A stretch of DNA of 30,000 bases from Tubulanus polymorphus (GCF_964204645.1 NW_027437490.1:1-30000), one strand, 5' to 3'; counted from the stretch's first letter, positions 1 through 13,915 are shown. Numbers and translations are program-made. The notes: a model not told the origin generated them from the letters alone.

Positions 1-919
1 GTTTTCTCATCAACTTTTCCCCGTATCGGAAAAATGAAAATGTCGACGCCCAAACGCTCTGAAATCGACGGGAAAAGCACATTTCGGTCCGAAAACGTCG
101 TTCAGCGCGAGAAAAGATGTTTCCTCATCAACTTCTCACCGTATCGGAAAAATGACAATGCCGATGCGTAAAAGCGCTCAAATCGTCAGGAAAAGCTCTT
201 TTCGACGCGAAAACGTCGTTCAGCGCGAGAAAAGACGTTTTCTCATCAACTTCTCTCCGTATCGGAAAAACGACAATGCCGATGCGTAAAAGCGCTCAAA
301 TCGTCAGGAAAAAGCTCTTTTCGACGCGAAAACGTCGTTCAGCGCGAGAAAAGACGTTTTCTCATCAACTTCTCCCCGTATCGGAAAATCGACAATGTCG
401 ATGCTTAAAAGCGCTCAAATCGTCAGGAAAAGCACTTTTCGACGCGAAAACGTCGTTCAGCGCGAGAAAAGACGTTTTCTCATCAACTTCTCCCCGTATC
501 GGAAAATCGACAATGTCGATGCGTAAAAGCGCTCAAATCGTCAGGAAAAGCACTTTTCGACGCTAAAACGTCGTTCAGCGCGAGAAGAGATGTTTTCTCA
601 TCAACTTCTCTCCGTATCGGAAAAACGACAATGCCGATGCGTAAAAGCGCTCAAATCGTCAGGAAAAAGCACTTTTCGACGCGAAAACGTCGTTCAGCGC
701 GAGAAAAGACGTTTTCTCATCAACTTCTCCCCGTATCGGAAAAAATGAAAATGACAATCCGAAAACGCGCTCAATTCGACGGGAAAAGCACATTTCGGTC
801 CGAAAACGTCGTTCAGCGCGAGAAAAGACGTTTTCTCATCAACTTCTCCCCGTATCGGAAAAATGAAAATGTCGACTTCCAAACGCTCTGAAATCGACGG
901 GAAAAGCACATTTCGGTCC

Positions 920-3900
920 GAAACGTCGTTCAGCGCGAGAAAAGATGTTTTCTCATCTACTTCTCTCCGTATCGGAAAAACTACAATGCCGATGCGTAAA
1001 AGCGCTCAAATCGTCAGGAAAAGCTCTTTTCGACGCGAAAACGTCGTTCAGCGCGAGAAAAGACGTTTTCTCATCAACTTCTCCCCGTATCGGAAAAACG
1101 ACAATGCCGATGCGTAAAAGCGCTTTCTCGCGCTGAACGACGTTTTCGGACCGAAATGTGCTTTTCCCGTCGATTTCAGAGCGTTTGGGCGTCGACATTT
1201 TCATTTTTCCGATACGGGGAGAAGTTGATGAGAAAACGTCTTTTCTCGCGCTGAACGACGTTTTCGGACCGAAATGTGCTTTTCCCGTCGAATTGAGCGC
1301 GTTTTCGGATTGTCATTTTCATTTTTCCGATACGGGGAGAAGTTGATGAGAAAACGTCTTTTCTCGCGCTGAACGACGTTTTCGCGTCGAAAAGAGCATT
1401 TCCTGACGATTTGAGCGCTTTTACGCATCGAAAACGTCGTTCAGCGCGAGAAAAGACGTTTTCTCATCAACTTCTCCCCGTATCGGAAAAACGACAATGC
1501 CGATGCGTAAAAGCGCTCAAATCGTCAGGAAAAACACTTTTCGACGCGAAAACGTCGTTCAGCGCGAGAAAAGACGTTTTCTCATCAACTTCTCCCCGTA
1601 TCGGAAAATCGACAATGCCGATATGTAAAAGCGCTCAAATCGTCAGAAAAAGCACTTTTCGACCCGAAAACGTCGTTCAGCGCGAGAAAAGACGTTTTCG
1701 TATCGAATATTCCCCCTATCGGAAAACGACAATGCCGATGCGTAAAAGCGCTCAAATCGTCAGGAAAAGCACTTTTCGACGCGAAAACGTCGTTCAGCGA
1801 GAGAAAAGACGTTTTCTCATCAACTTCTCCCCGTATCGGAAAATCGACAATGCCGATGCGTAAAAGCGCTCAATTCGTCAGTAAAAGCACTTTTCGACCC
1901 GAAAACGTCGTTCAGCCCGAGAAAAGACGTTTTCGTATCGAATATTCGCCCTATCGGAAAAACGACAATGCCGATGCGTAAAAGCGCTCAAATCGTCAGG
2001 AAAAGCACTTTTCGACGCTAAAACGTCGTTCAGCGCGAGAAAAGACGTTTTCTCATCAACTTCTCCCCGTATCGGAAAATCGACAATGCCGATGCGTAAA
2101 AGCGCTTAAATCGACGGCAAAAGCACATTTCGGTCCGAAAACGTCGTTCAGCGCGAGAAAAGACGTTTTCTCATCAACTTCTCCCCGTATCGGAAAAATG
2201 AAAATGTCGACGCCCAAACGCTCTGAAATCGACGGGAAAAGCACATTTCGGTCCGAAAACGTCGTTCAGCGCGAGAAAAGACGTTTTCTCATCAACTTCT
2301 CTCCGTATCGGAAAAACGACAATGCCGATGCGTAAAAGCGCTCAAATCGTCAGGAAAAGCACTTTTCGACGCTAAAACGTCGTTCAGCGCGAGAAAAGAC
2401 GTTTTCTCATCAACTTCTCCCCGTATCGGAAAATCGACAATGCCGATGCGTAAAAGCGCTCAAATCGTCAGAAAAAGCACTTTTCGACCCGAAAACGTCG
2501 TTCAGCGCGAGAAAAGACGTTTTCGTATCGAATATTCCCCGAATCGGAAAACGACAATGCCGATGCGTAAAAGCGCTCAATTCGTCAGTAAAAGCACTTT
2601 TTGACCCGAAACGTCGTTCAGCCCGAGAAAAGACGTTTTCTTATCGAATATTCCCCCTATCGGAAAAACGACAATGCCGATGCGTAAAAGCGCTCAAATC
2701 GTCAGGAAAAGCACTTTTCGACGCGAAAACGTCGTTCAGCGCGAGAAAAGACGTTTTCTCATCAACTTTTCCCCGTATCGGAAAAATGAAAATCTCGACG
2801 CCCAAACGCTCTGAAATCGACGGGAAAAGCACATTTCGGTCCGAAAACGTCGTTCAGCGCGAGAAAAGACGTTTTCGTATCGAATATTCCCCCTATCGGA
2901 AAAACGACAATGCTGAAGCGTCAAAGCGCTCAAATCGTCAGGAAAAGCTCTTTTCGACGCGAAAACGTCGTTCAGCGCGAGAAAAGACTTTTTCTCATCA
3001 ACTTCTCCCCGTATCGGAAAAACGACAATGCCGATGCGTAAAAGCGCTCAAATCGACGGGAAAAGCACATTTCGGTCCGAAAACGTCGTTCAGCGCGAGA
3101 AAAGACGTTTTCTCATCAACTTCTCCCCGTATCGGAAAAATGAAAATGTCGACGCCCAAACGCTCTGAAATCGACGGGAAAAGCACATTTCGGTCCGAAA
3201 ACGTCGTTCAGCGCGAGAAAAGATGTTTCCTCATCAACTTCTCACCGTATCGGAAAAACGACAATGCCGATGCGTAAAAGCGCTCAAATCGTCAGGAAAA
3301 GCTCTTTTCGACGCAAAAACGTCGTTCAGCGCGAGAAAAGACGTTTTCTCATCAACTTCTCCCCGTATCGGAAAAACGACAATGCCGATGCGTAAAAGCG
3401 CTCAAATCGTCAGGAAAAGCTCTTTTCGACGCGAAAACGTCGTTCAGCGCGAGAAAAGACGTTTTCTCATCAACTTCTCCCCGTATCGGAAAAACGACAA
3501 TGCCGATGCGTAAAAGCGCTCAATTCGTCAGTAAAAGCACTTTTCGACGCGAAAACGTCGTTCAGCGCGAGAAAAGACGTTTTCTCATCAACTTCTCCCC
3601 GTATCGGAAAATCGACAATGTCGATGCGTAAAAGCGCTCAAATCGTCAGGAAAAGCACTTTTCGACGCTAAAACGTCGTTCAGCGCGAGAAAAGACGTTT
3701 TCTCATCAACTTCTCTCCGTATCGGAAAAACGACAATGCCGATGCGTAAAAGCGCTCAAATCGTCAGGAAAAGCACTTTTCGACGCGAAAACGTCGTTCA
3801 GCGCGAGAAAAGACGTTTTCTCATCAACTTCTCCCCGTATCGGAAAAATGAAAATGACAATCCGAAAACGCGCTCAATTCGACGGGAAAAGCACATTTCG

Positions 3901-4259
3901 GTCCGAAAACGTCGTTCAGCGCGAGAAAAGACGTTTTCTCATCAACTTCTCCCCGTATCGGAAAAATGAAAATGTCGACGCCCAAACGCTCTGAAATCGA
4001 CGGGAAAAGCACATTTCGGTCCGAAAACGTCGTTCAGCGCGAGAAAAGATGTTTTCTCATCTACTTCTCTCCGTATCGGAAAAACTACAATGCCGATGCG
4101 TAAAAGCGCTCAAATCGTCAGGAAAAGCTCTTTTCGACGCGAAAACGTCGTTCAGCGCGAGAAAAGACGTTTTCTCATCAACTTCTCCCCGTATCGGAAA
4201 AACGACAATGCCGATGCGTAAAAGCGCTCAAATCGTCAGGAAAAGCACTTTTCGACGCG
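920..4259 (+). repeat. Higher-order satellite unit, copy 1 (about 3,340 bp)
   Basis: This block of variant 118-bp monomers recurs almost identically 3,340 bp downstream. Matching landmarks include the GATGTTTTCTCATCTAC variant near 945 and 4285, the inverted monomers near 1121 and 4461, the GAAGCGTCAAAGCGC variant near 2914 and 6254, and the GATGTTTCCTCATC variant near 3223 and 6563. The left edge is set by where the match to the second copy stops, near 915-920, and is accurate to a few tens of bases. Confidence 0.85.
1121..1430 (-). repeat. Inverted satellite monomers, first copy
   Basis: The monomers switch orientation at about 1121, within TGCGTAAAAGCGCTTTCTCGCG, and switch back at about 1427-1431, within GCGCTTTTACGCATCGAAAACG. 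Between these points the sequence reads as the reverse complement of the array, for example CGCGCTGAACGACG and GGGGAGAAGTTGATGAG. The segment is about 2.6 monomers long and includes both the TTTCGGTCC-type and the TCGTCAGG-type units. Confidence 0.93.
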
Positions 4260-7200
4260 AAAACGTCGTTCAGCGCGAGAAAAGATGTTTTCTCATCTAC
4301 TTCTCTCCGTATCGGAAAAACTACAATGCCGATGCGTAAAAGCGCTCAAATCGTCAGGAAAAGCTCTTTTCGACGCGAAAACGTCGTTCAGCGCGAGAAA
4401 AGACGTTTTCTCATCAACTTCTCCCCGTATCGGAAAAACGACAATGCCGATGCGTAAAAGCGCTTTCTCGCGCTGAACGACGTTTTCGGACCGAAATGTG
4501 CTTTTCCCGTCGATTTCAGAGCGTTTGGGCGTCGACATTTTCATTTTTCCGATACGGGAGAAGTTGATGAGAAAACGTCTTTTCTCGCGCTGAACGACGT
4601 TTTCGGACCGAAATGTGCTTTTCCCGTCGAATTGAGCGCGTTTTCGGATTGTCATTTTCATTTTTCCGATACGGGGAGAAGTTGATGAGAAAACGTCTTT
4701 TCTCGCGCTGAACGACGTTTTCGCGTCGAAAAGAGCATTTCCTGACGATTTGAGCGCTTTTACGCATCGAAAACGTCGTTCAGCGCGAGAAAAGACGTTT
4801 TCTCATCAACTTCTCCCCGTATCGGAAAAACGACAATGCCGATGCGTAAAAGCGCTCAAATCGTCAGGAAAAACACTTTTCGACGCGAAAACGTCGTTCA
4901 GCGCGAGAAAAGACGTTTTCTCATCAACTTCTCCCCGTATCGGAAAATCGACAATGCCGATATGTAAAAGCGCTCAAATCGTCAGAAAAAGCACTTTTCG
5001 ACCCGAAAACGTCGTTCAGCGCGAGAAAAGACGTTTTCGTATCGAATATTCCCCCTATCGGAAAACGACAATGCCGATGCGTAAAAGTGCTCAAATCGTC
5101 AGGAAAAGCACTTTTCGACGCGAAAACGTCGTTCAGCGAGAGAAAAGACGTTTTCTCATCAACTTCTCCCCGTATCGGAAAATCGACAATGCCGATGCGT
5201 AAAAGCGCTCAATTCGTCAGTAAAAGCACTTTTCGACCCGAAAACGTCGTTCAGCCCGAGAAAAGACGTTTTCGTATCGAATATTCGCCCTATCGGAAAA
5301 ACGACAATGCCGATGCGTAAAAGCGCTCAAATCGTCAGGAAAAGCACTTTTCGACGCTAAAACGTCGTTCAGCGCGAGAAAAGACGTTTTCTCATCAACT
5401 TCTCCCCGTATCGGAAAATCGACAATGCCGATGCGTAAAAGCGCTTAAATCGACGGCAAAAGCACATTTCGGTCCGAAAACGTCGTTCAGCGCGAGAAAA
5501 GACGTTTTCTCATCAACTTCTCCCCGTATCGGAAAAATGAAAATGTCGACGCCCAAACGCTCTGAAATCGACGGGAAAAGCACATTTCGGTCCGAAAACG
5601 TCGTTCAGCGCGAGAAAAGACGTTTTCTCATCAACTTCTCTCCGTATCGGAAAAACGACAATGCCGATGCGTAAAAGCGCTCAAATCGTCAGGAAAAGCA
5701 CTTTTCGACGCTAAAACGTCGTTCAGCGCGAGAAAAGACGTTTTCTCATCAACTTCTCCCCGTATCGGAAAATCGACAATGCCGATGCGTAAAAGCGCTC
5801 AAATCGTCAGAAAAAGCACTTTTCGACCCGAAAACGTCGTTCAGCGCGAGAAAAGACGTTTTCGTATCGAATATTCCCCGAATCGGAAAACGACAATGCC
5901 GATGCGTAAAAGCGCTCAATTCGTCAGTAAAAGCACTTTTTGACCCGAAAACGTCGTTCAGCCCGAGAAAAGACGTTTTCTTATCGAATATTCCCCCTAT
6001 CGGAAAAACGACAATGCCGATGCGTAAAAGCGCTCAAATCGTCAGGAAAAGCACTTTTCGACGCGAAAACGTCGTTCAGCGCGAGAAAAGACGTTTTCTC
6101 ATCAACTTTTCCCCGTATCGGAAAAATGAAAATCTCGACGCCCAAACGCTCTGAAATCGACGGGAAAAGCACATTTCGGTCCGAAAACGTCGTTCAGCGC
6201 GAGAAAAGACGTTTTCGTATCGAATATTCCCCCTATCGGAAAAACGACAATGCTGAAGCGTCAAAGCGCTCAAATCGTCAGGAAAAGCTCTTTTCGACGC
6301 GAAAACGTCGTTCAGCGCGAGAAAAGACTTTTTCTCATCAACTTCTCCCCGTATCGGAAAAACGACAATGCCGATGCGTAAAAGCGCTCAAATCGACGGG
6401 AAAAGCACATTTCGGTCCGAAAACGTCGTTCAGCGCGAGAAAAGACGTTTTCTCATCAACTTCTCCCCGTATCGGAAAAATGAAAATGTCGACGCCCAAA
6501 CGCTCTGAAATCGACGGGAAAAGCACATTTCGGTCCGAAAACGTCGTTCAGCGCGAGAAAAGATGTTTCCTCATCAACTTCTCACCGTATCGGAAAAACG
6601 ACAATGCCGATGCGTAAAAGCGCTCAAATCGTCAGGAAAAGCTCTTTTCGACGCAAAAACGTCGTTCAGCGCGAGAAAAGACGTTTTCTCATCAACTTCT
6701 CCCCGTATCGGAAAAACGACAATGCCGATGCGTAAAAGCGCTCAAATCGTCAGGAAAAGCTCTTTTCGACGCGAAAACGTCGTTCAGCGCGAGAAAAGAC
6801 GTTTTCTCATCAACTTCTCCCCGTATCGGAAAAACGACAATGCCGATGCGTAAAAGCGCTCAATTCGTCAGTAAAAGCACTTTTCGACGCGAAAACGTCG
6901 TTCAGCGCGAGAAAAGACGTTTTCTCATCAACTTCTCCCCGTATCGGAAAATCGACAATGTCGATGCGTAAAAGCGCTCAAATCGTCAGGAAAAGCACTT
7001 TTCGACGCTAAAACGTCGTTCAGCGCGAGAAAAGACGTTTTCTCATCAACTTCTCTCCGTATCGGAAAAACGACAATGCCGATGCGTAAAAGCGCTCAAA
7101 TCGTCAGGAAAAGCACTTTTCGACGCGAAAACGTCGTTCAGCGCGAGAAAAGACGTTTTCTCATCAACTTCTCCCCGTATCGGAAAAATGAAAATGACAA

Positions 7201-7610
7201 TCCGAAAACGCGCTCAATTCGACGGGAAAAGCACATTTCGGTCCGAAAACGTCGTTCAGCGCGAGAAAAGACGTTTTCTCATCAACTTCTCCCCGTATCG
7301 GAAAAATGAAAATGTCGACGCCCAAACGCTCTGAAATCGACGGGAAAAGCACATTTCGGTCCGAAAACGTCGTTCAGCGCGAGAAAAGATGTTTTCTCAT
7401 CTACTTCTCTCCGTATCGGAAAAACTACAATGCCGATGCGTAAAAGCGCTCAAATCGTCAGGAAAAGCTCTTTTCGACGCGAAAACGTCGTTCAGCGCGA
7501 GAAAAGACGTTTTCTCATCAACTTCTCCCCGTATCGGAAAAACGACAATGCCGATGCGTAAAAGCGCTCAAATCGTCAGGAAAAGCACTTTTCGACGCGA
7601 AAACGTCGTT
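4260..7610 (+). repeat. Higher-order satellite unit, copy 2 (about 3,340 bp)
   Basis: This is the second, directly adjacent copy of the 3,340-bp unit. Differences from the first copy are few. One is a missing G in the GATACGGGGAGAAG segment near 4551-4557, which shifts the local offset to 3,339. Another is GTAAAAGTGC near 5082 where the first copy has GTAAAAGCGC. The match to copy 1 fails near 7615, where copy 1 has moved into the CATCTACTTCTC monomer. Confidence 0.85.
4461..4769 (-). repeat. Inverted satellite monomers, second copy
   Basis: This is the same inverted block as at 1121-1430, displaced by 3,340 bp with the same two orientation switch points. It differs from the first copy by one missing G in GATACGGGAGAAG. 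The shared breakpoints show that one inversion event came before the duplication of the 3,340-bp unit. Confidence 0.93.
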
Positions 7611-8789
7611 CAGCGCGAGAAAAGACGTTTTCTCATCAACTTCTCCCCGTATCGGAAAATCGACAATGCCGATGCGTAAAAGCGCTCAAATCGACGGGAA
7701 AAGCACATTTCGGTCCGAAAACGTCGTTCAGCGCGAGAAAAGACGTTTTCTCATCAACTTTTCCCCGTATCGGAAAAATGAAAATCTCGACGCCCAAACG
7801 CTCTGAAATCGACGGGAAAAGCACATTTCGGTCCGAAAACGTCGTTCAGCGCGAGAAAAGACGTTTTCGTATCGAATATTCCCCGTATCGGAAAATCGAC
7901 AATATCAATGCGTAAAAGCGCTCAAATCGTCAGGAAAAGCTCTTTTCGACGCGAAAACGTCGTTCAGCGCGAGAAAAGACGTTTTCTCATCAACTTCTCC
8001 CCGTATCGGAAAAACGACAATGCCGATGCGTAAAAGCGCTCAAATTTACGGGAAAAGCACATTTCGGTCCGAAAACGTCGTTCAGCGCGAGAAAAGACGT
8101 TTTCTCATCAACTTCTCCCCGTATCGGAAAAATGAAAATGTCGACGCCCAAACGCTCTGAAATCGACGGGAAAAGCACATTTCGGTCCGAAAACGTCGTT
8201 CAGCGCGAGAAAAGATGTTTCCTCATCAACTTCTCACCGTATCGGAAAAACGACAATGCCGATGCGTAAAAGCGCTCAAATCGTCAGGAAAAGCTCTTTT
8301 CGACGCAAAAACGTCGTTCAGCGCGAGAAAAGACGTTTTCTCATCAACTTCTCCCCGTATCGGAAAAACGACAATGACGATGCGTAAAAGCGCTCAAATC
8401 GTCAGGAAAAGCTCTTTTCGACGCGAAAACGTCGTTCAGCGCGAGAAAAGACGTTTTCTCATCAACTTCTCCCCGCATCGGAAAAACGACAATGCCGATG
8501 CGTAAAAGCGCTCAATTCGTCAGTAAAAGCACTTTTCGACGCGAAAACGTCGTTCAGCGCGAGAAAAGACGTTTTCTCATCAACTTCTCCCCGTATCGGA
8601 AAATCGACAATGTCGATGCGTAAAAGCGCTCAAATCGTCAGGAAAAGCACTTTTCGACGCTAAAACGTCGTTCAGCGCGAGAAAAGACGTTTTCTCATCA
8701 ACTTCTCTCCGTATCGGAAAAACGACAATGCCGATGCGTAAAAGCGCTCAAATCGTCAGGAAAAGCACTTTTCGACGCGAAAACGTCGT

Positions 8790-10850
8790 TCAGCGCGAGA
8801 AAAGACGTTTTCTCATCAACTTCTCCCCGTATCGGAAAAACGACAATGCCGATGCGTAAAAGCGCTCAAATCGACGGGAAAAGCACATTTCGGTCCGAAA
8901 ACGTCGTTCAGCGCGAGAAAAGACGTTTTCTCATCAACTTCTCCCCGTATCGGAAAAATGAAAATGTCGACGCCCAAACGCTCTGAAATCGACGGGAAAA
9001 GCACATTTCGGTCCGAAAACGTCGTTCAGCGCGAGAAAAGATGTTTCCTCATCAACTTCTCACCGTATCGGAAAAACGACAATGCCGATGCGTAAAAGCG
9101 CTCAAATCGTCAGGAAAAGCTCTTTTCGACGCAAAAACGTCGTTCAGCGCGAGAAAAGACGTTTTCTCATCAACTTCTCTCCGTATCGGAAAAACGACAA
9201 TGCCGATGCGTAAAAGCGCTCAAATCGTCAGGAAAAGCTCTTTTCGACGCGAAAACGTCGTTCAGCGCGAGAAAAGACGTTTTCTCATCAACTTCTCCCC
9301 GTATCGGAAAAACGACAATGCCGATGCGTAAAAGCGCTCAATTCGTCAGTAAAAGCACTTTTCGACCCGAAAACGTCGTTCAGCCCGAGAAAAGACGTTT
9401 TCGTATCGAATATTCCCCCTATCGGAAAAACGACAATGCCGATGCGTAAAAGCGCTCAAATCGTCAGGAAAAGCACTTTTCGACGCTTAGACGTCGTTCC
9501 GCGCGAGAAAAGACGTTTTCTCATCAACTTCTCCCCGTATCGGAAAATCGACAATGTCGATGCGTAAAAGCGCTCAAATCGTCAGGAAAAGCACTTTTCG
9601 ACGCGAAAACGTCGTTCAGCGCGAGAAAAGACGTTTTCTCATCAACTTCTCCCCGTATCGGAAAATCGACAATGTCGATGCGTAAAAGCGCTCAAATCGT
9701 CAGGAAAAGCACTTTTCGACGCTAAAACGTCGTTCAGCGCGAGAAAAGACGTTTTCTCATCAACTTCTCCCCGTATCGGAAAATCGACAATGCCGATGCG
9801 TAAAAGCGCTCAAATCGTCAGGAAAAGCACTTTTCGACCCGAAAACGTCGTTCAGCGCGAGAAAAGACGTTTTCGTATCGAATATTCCCCCTATCGGAAA
9901 AACGACAATGCCGATGCGTAAAAGCGCTCAATTCGTCAGTAAAAGCTCTTTTCGACCCGAAAACGTCGTTCAGCCCGAGAAAAGACGTTTTCGTATCGAA
10001 TATTCCCCCTATCGGAAAAACGACAATGCCGATGCGTAAAAGCGCTCAAATCGTCAGGAAAAGCACTTTTCGACGCTAAAACGTCGTTCAGCGCGAGAAA
10101 AGACGTTTTCTCATCAACTTCTCCCCGTATCGGAAAATCGACAATGCCGATATGTAAAAGCGCTCAAATCGTCAGAAAAAGCACTTTTCGACCCGAAAAC
10201 GTCGTTCAGCGCGAGAAAATACGTTTTCGTATCGAATATTCCCCCTATCGGAAAAACGACAATGCCGATGCGTAAAAGCGCTCAAATCGTCAGGAAAAGC
10301 ACTTTTCGACGCTAAAACGTCGTTCAGCGCGAGAAAAGACGTTTTCTCATCAACTTCTCCCCGTATCGGAAAATCGACAATGCCGATGCGTAAAGGCGCT
10401 CAAATCGTCAGAAAAAGCACTTTTCGACCCGAAAACGTCGTTCAGCGCGAGAAAAGACGTTTTCGTATCGAATATTCCCCCTATCGGAAAAACGACAATG
10501 CCGATGCGTAAAAGCGCTCAATTCGTCAGTAAAAGCACTTTTCGACCCGAAAACGTCGTTCAGCCCGAGAAAAGACGTTTTCGTATCGAATATTCGCCCT
10601 ATCGGAAAAACGACAATGCCGATGCGTAAAAGCGCTCAAATCGTCAGGAAAAGCACTTTTCGACGCTAAAACGTCGTTCAGCGCGAGAAAAGACGTTTTC
10701 TCATCAACTTCTCCCCGTATCGGAAAATCGACAATGCCGATGCGTAAAAGCGCTCAAATCGATGGGAAAAGCACATTTCGGTCCGAAAACGTCGTTCAGC
10801 GCGAGAAAAGACGTTTTCTCATCAACTTCTCCCCGTATCGGAAAAACGAC
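8790..10850 (+). repeat. Satellite block duplicated at a 3,068-bp offset, copy 1
   Basis: This run of monomers matches 11860-13915 with an offset of 3,068 bp, which is exactly 26 monomers. Diagnostic shared variants are GACGCTTAGACGTCGTTCCGC near 9482 and 12550, CCGATATGTAAAAG near 10146 and 13214, GTAAAGGCGC near 10391 and 13459, and ATCGATGGGAAAAG near 10758 and 13826. The match ends near 10847, where the copies continue with different monomer types. Edges are approximate. Confidence 0.8.
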
Positions 10851-11859
10851 AATGACGATGCGTAAAAGCGCTCAAATCGTCAGGAAAAGCTCTTTTCGAC
10901 GCGAAAACGTCGTTCAGCGCGAGAAAAGACGTTTTCTCATCAACTTCTCCCCGTATCGGAAAAACGACAATGCCGATGCGTAAAAGCGCTCAATTCGTCA
11001 GTAAAAGCACTTTTCGACGCGAAAACGTCGTTCAGCGCGAGAAAAGACGTTTTCTCATCAACTTCTCCCCGTATCGGAAAATCGACAATGTCGATGCGTA
11101 AAAGCGCTCAAATCGTCAGGAAAAGCACTTTTCGACGCTAAAACGTCGTTCAGCGCGAGAAAAGACGTTTTCTCATCAACTTCTCTCCGTATCGGAAAAA
11201 CGACAATGCCGATGCGTAAAAGCGCTCAAATCGTCAGGAAAAGCACTTTTCGACGCGAAAACGTCGTTCAGCGCGAGAAAAGACGTTTTCTCATCAACTT
11301 CTCCCCGTATCGGAAAAATGAAAATGTCGACGCCCAAACGCTCTGAAATCGACGGGAAAAGCACATTTCGGTCCGAAAACGTCGTTCAGCGCGAGAAAAG
11401 ATGTTTTCTCATCTACTTCTCTCCGTATCGGAAAAACTACAATGCCGATGCGTAAAAGCGCTCAAATCGTCAGGAAAAGCTCTTTTCGACGCGAAAACGT
11501 CGTTCAGCGCGAGAAAAGACGTTTTCTCATCAACTTCTCCCCGTATCGGAAAAACGACAATGACGATCCGAAAACGCGCTCAAATCGACGGGAAAAGCAC
11601 ATTTCGGTCCGAAAACGTCGTTCAGCGCGAGAAAAGACGTTTTCTCATCAACTTTTCCCCGTATCGGAAAAATGAAAATCTCGACGCCCAAACGCTCTGA
11701 AATCGACGGGAAAAGCACATTTCGGTCCGAAAACGTCGTTCAGCGCGAGAAAAGACGTTTTCGTATCGAATATTCCCCCTATCGGAAAAACGACAATGCT
11801 GAAGCGTCAAAGCGCTCAAATCGTCAGGAAAAGCTCTTTTCGACGCGAAAACGTCGTTC

Positions 11860-13915
11860 AGCGCGAGAAAAGACGTTTTCTCATCAACTTCTCCCCGTAT
11901 CGGAAAAACGACAATGCCGATGCGTAAAAGCGCTCAAATCGACGGGAAAAGCACATTTCGGTCCGAAAACGTCGTTCAGCGCGAGAAAAGACGTTTTCTC
12001 ATCAACTTCTCCCCGTATCGGAAAAATGAAAATGTCGACGCCCAAACGCTCTGAAATCGACGGGAAAAGCACATTTCGGTCCGAAAACGTCGTTCAGCGC
12101 GAGAAAAGATGTTTCCTCATCAACTTCTCACCGTATCGGAAAAACGACAATGCCGATGCGTAAAAGCGCTCAAATCGTCAGGAAAAGCTCTTTTCGACGC
12201 AAAAACGTCGTTCAGCGCGAGAAAAGACGTTTTCTCATCAACTTCTCTCCGTATCGGAAAAACGACAATGCCGATGCGTAAAAGCGCTCAAATCGTCAGG
12301 AAAAGCTCTTTTCGACGCGAAAACGTCGTTCAGCGCGAGAAAAGACGTTTTCTCATCAACTTCTCCCCGTATCGGAAAAACGACAATGCCGATGCGTAAA
12401 AGCGCTCAATTCGTCAGTAAAAGCACTTTTCGACCCGAAAACGTCGTTCAGCCCGAGAAAAGACGTTTTCGTATCGAATATTCCCCCTATCGGAAAAACG
12501 ACAATGCCGATGCGTAAAAGCGCTCAAATCGTCAGGAAAAGCACTTTTCGACGCTTAGACGTCGTTCCGCGCGAGAAAAGACGTTTTCTCATCAACTTCT
12601 CCCCGTATCGGAAAATCGACAATGTCGATGCGTAAAAGCGCTCAAATCGTCAGGAAAAGCACTTTTCGACGCGAAAACGTCGTTCAGCGCGAGAAAAGAC
12701 GTTTTCTCATCAACTTCTCCCCGTATCGGAAAATCGACAATGTCGATGCGTAAAAGCGCTCAAATCGTCAGGAAAAGCACTTTTCGACGCTAAAACGTCG
12801 TTCAGCGCGAGAAAAGACGTTTTCTCATCAACTTCTCCCCGTATCGGAAAATCGACAATGCCGATGCGTAAAAGCGCTCAAATCGTCAGGAAAAGCACTT
12901 TTCGACCCGAAAACGTCGTTCAGCGCGAGAAAAGACGTTTTCGTATCGAATATTCCCCCTATCGGAAAAACGACAATGCCGATGCGTAAAAGCGCTCAAT
13001 TCGTCAGTAAAAGCTCTTTTCGACCCGAAAACGTCGTTCAGCCCGAGAAAAGACGTTTTCGTATCGAATATTCCCCCTATCGGAAAAACGACAATGCCGA
13101 TGCGTAAAAGCGCTCAAATCGTCAGGAAAAGCACTTTTCGACGCTAAAACGTCGTTCAGCGCGAGAAAAGACGTTTTCTCATCAACTTCTCCCCGTATCG
13201 GAAAATCGACAATGCCGATATGTAAAAGCGCTCAAATCGTCAGAAAAAGCACTTTTCGACCCGAAAACGTCGTTCAGCGCGAGAAAAGACGTTTTCGTAT
13301 CGAATATTCCCCCTATCGGAAAAACGACAATGCCGATGCGTAAAAGCGCTCAAATCGTCAGGAAAAGCACTTTTCGACGCTAAAACGTCGTTCAGCGCGA
13401 GAAAAGACGTTTTCTCATCAACTTCTCCCCGTATCGGAAAATCGACAATGCCGATGCGTAAAGGCGCTCAAATCGTCAGAAAAAGCACTTTTCGACCCGA
13501 AAACGTCGTTCAGCGCGAGAAAAGACGTTTTCGTATCGAATATTCCCCCTATCGGAAAAACGACAATGCCGATGCGTAAAAGCGCTCAATTCGTCAGTAA
13601 AAGCACTTTTCGACCCGAAAACGTCGTTCAGCCCGAGAAAAGACGTTTTCGTATCGAATATTCGCCCTATCGGAAAAACGACAATGCCGATGCGTAAAAG
13701 CGCTCAAATCGTCAGGAAAAGCACTTTTCGACGCTAAAACGTCGTTCAGCGCGAGAAAAGACGTTTTCTCATCAACTTCTCCCCGTATCGGAAAATCGAC
13801 AATGCCGATGCGTAAAAGCGCTCAAATCGATGGGAAAAGCACATTTCGGTCCGAAAACGTCGTTCAGCGCGAGAAAAGACGTTTTCTCATCAACTTCTCC
13901 CCGTATCGGAAAAAT
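11860..13915 (+). repeat. Satellite block duplicated at a 3,068-bp offset, copy 2
   Basis: This is the second copy of the 8790-10850 block. The part from about 11530 to beyond 12600 is also found 4,012 bp (34 monomers) downstream, from about 15542 to beyond 16600. The same monomers therefore belong to overlapping duplications of different sizes, as expected from repeated unequal exchange in register. Confidence 0.75.
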
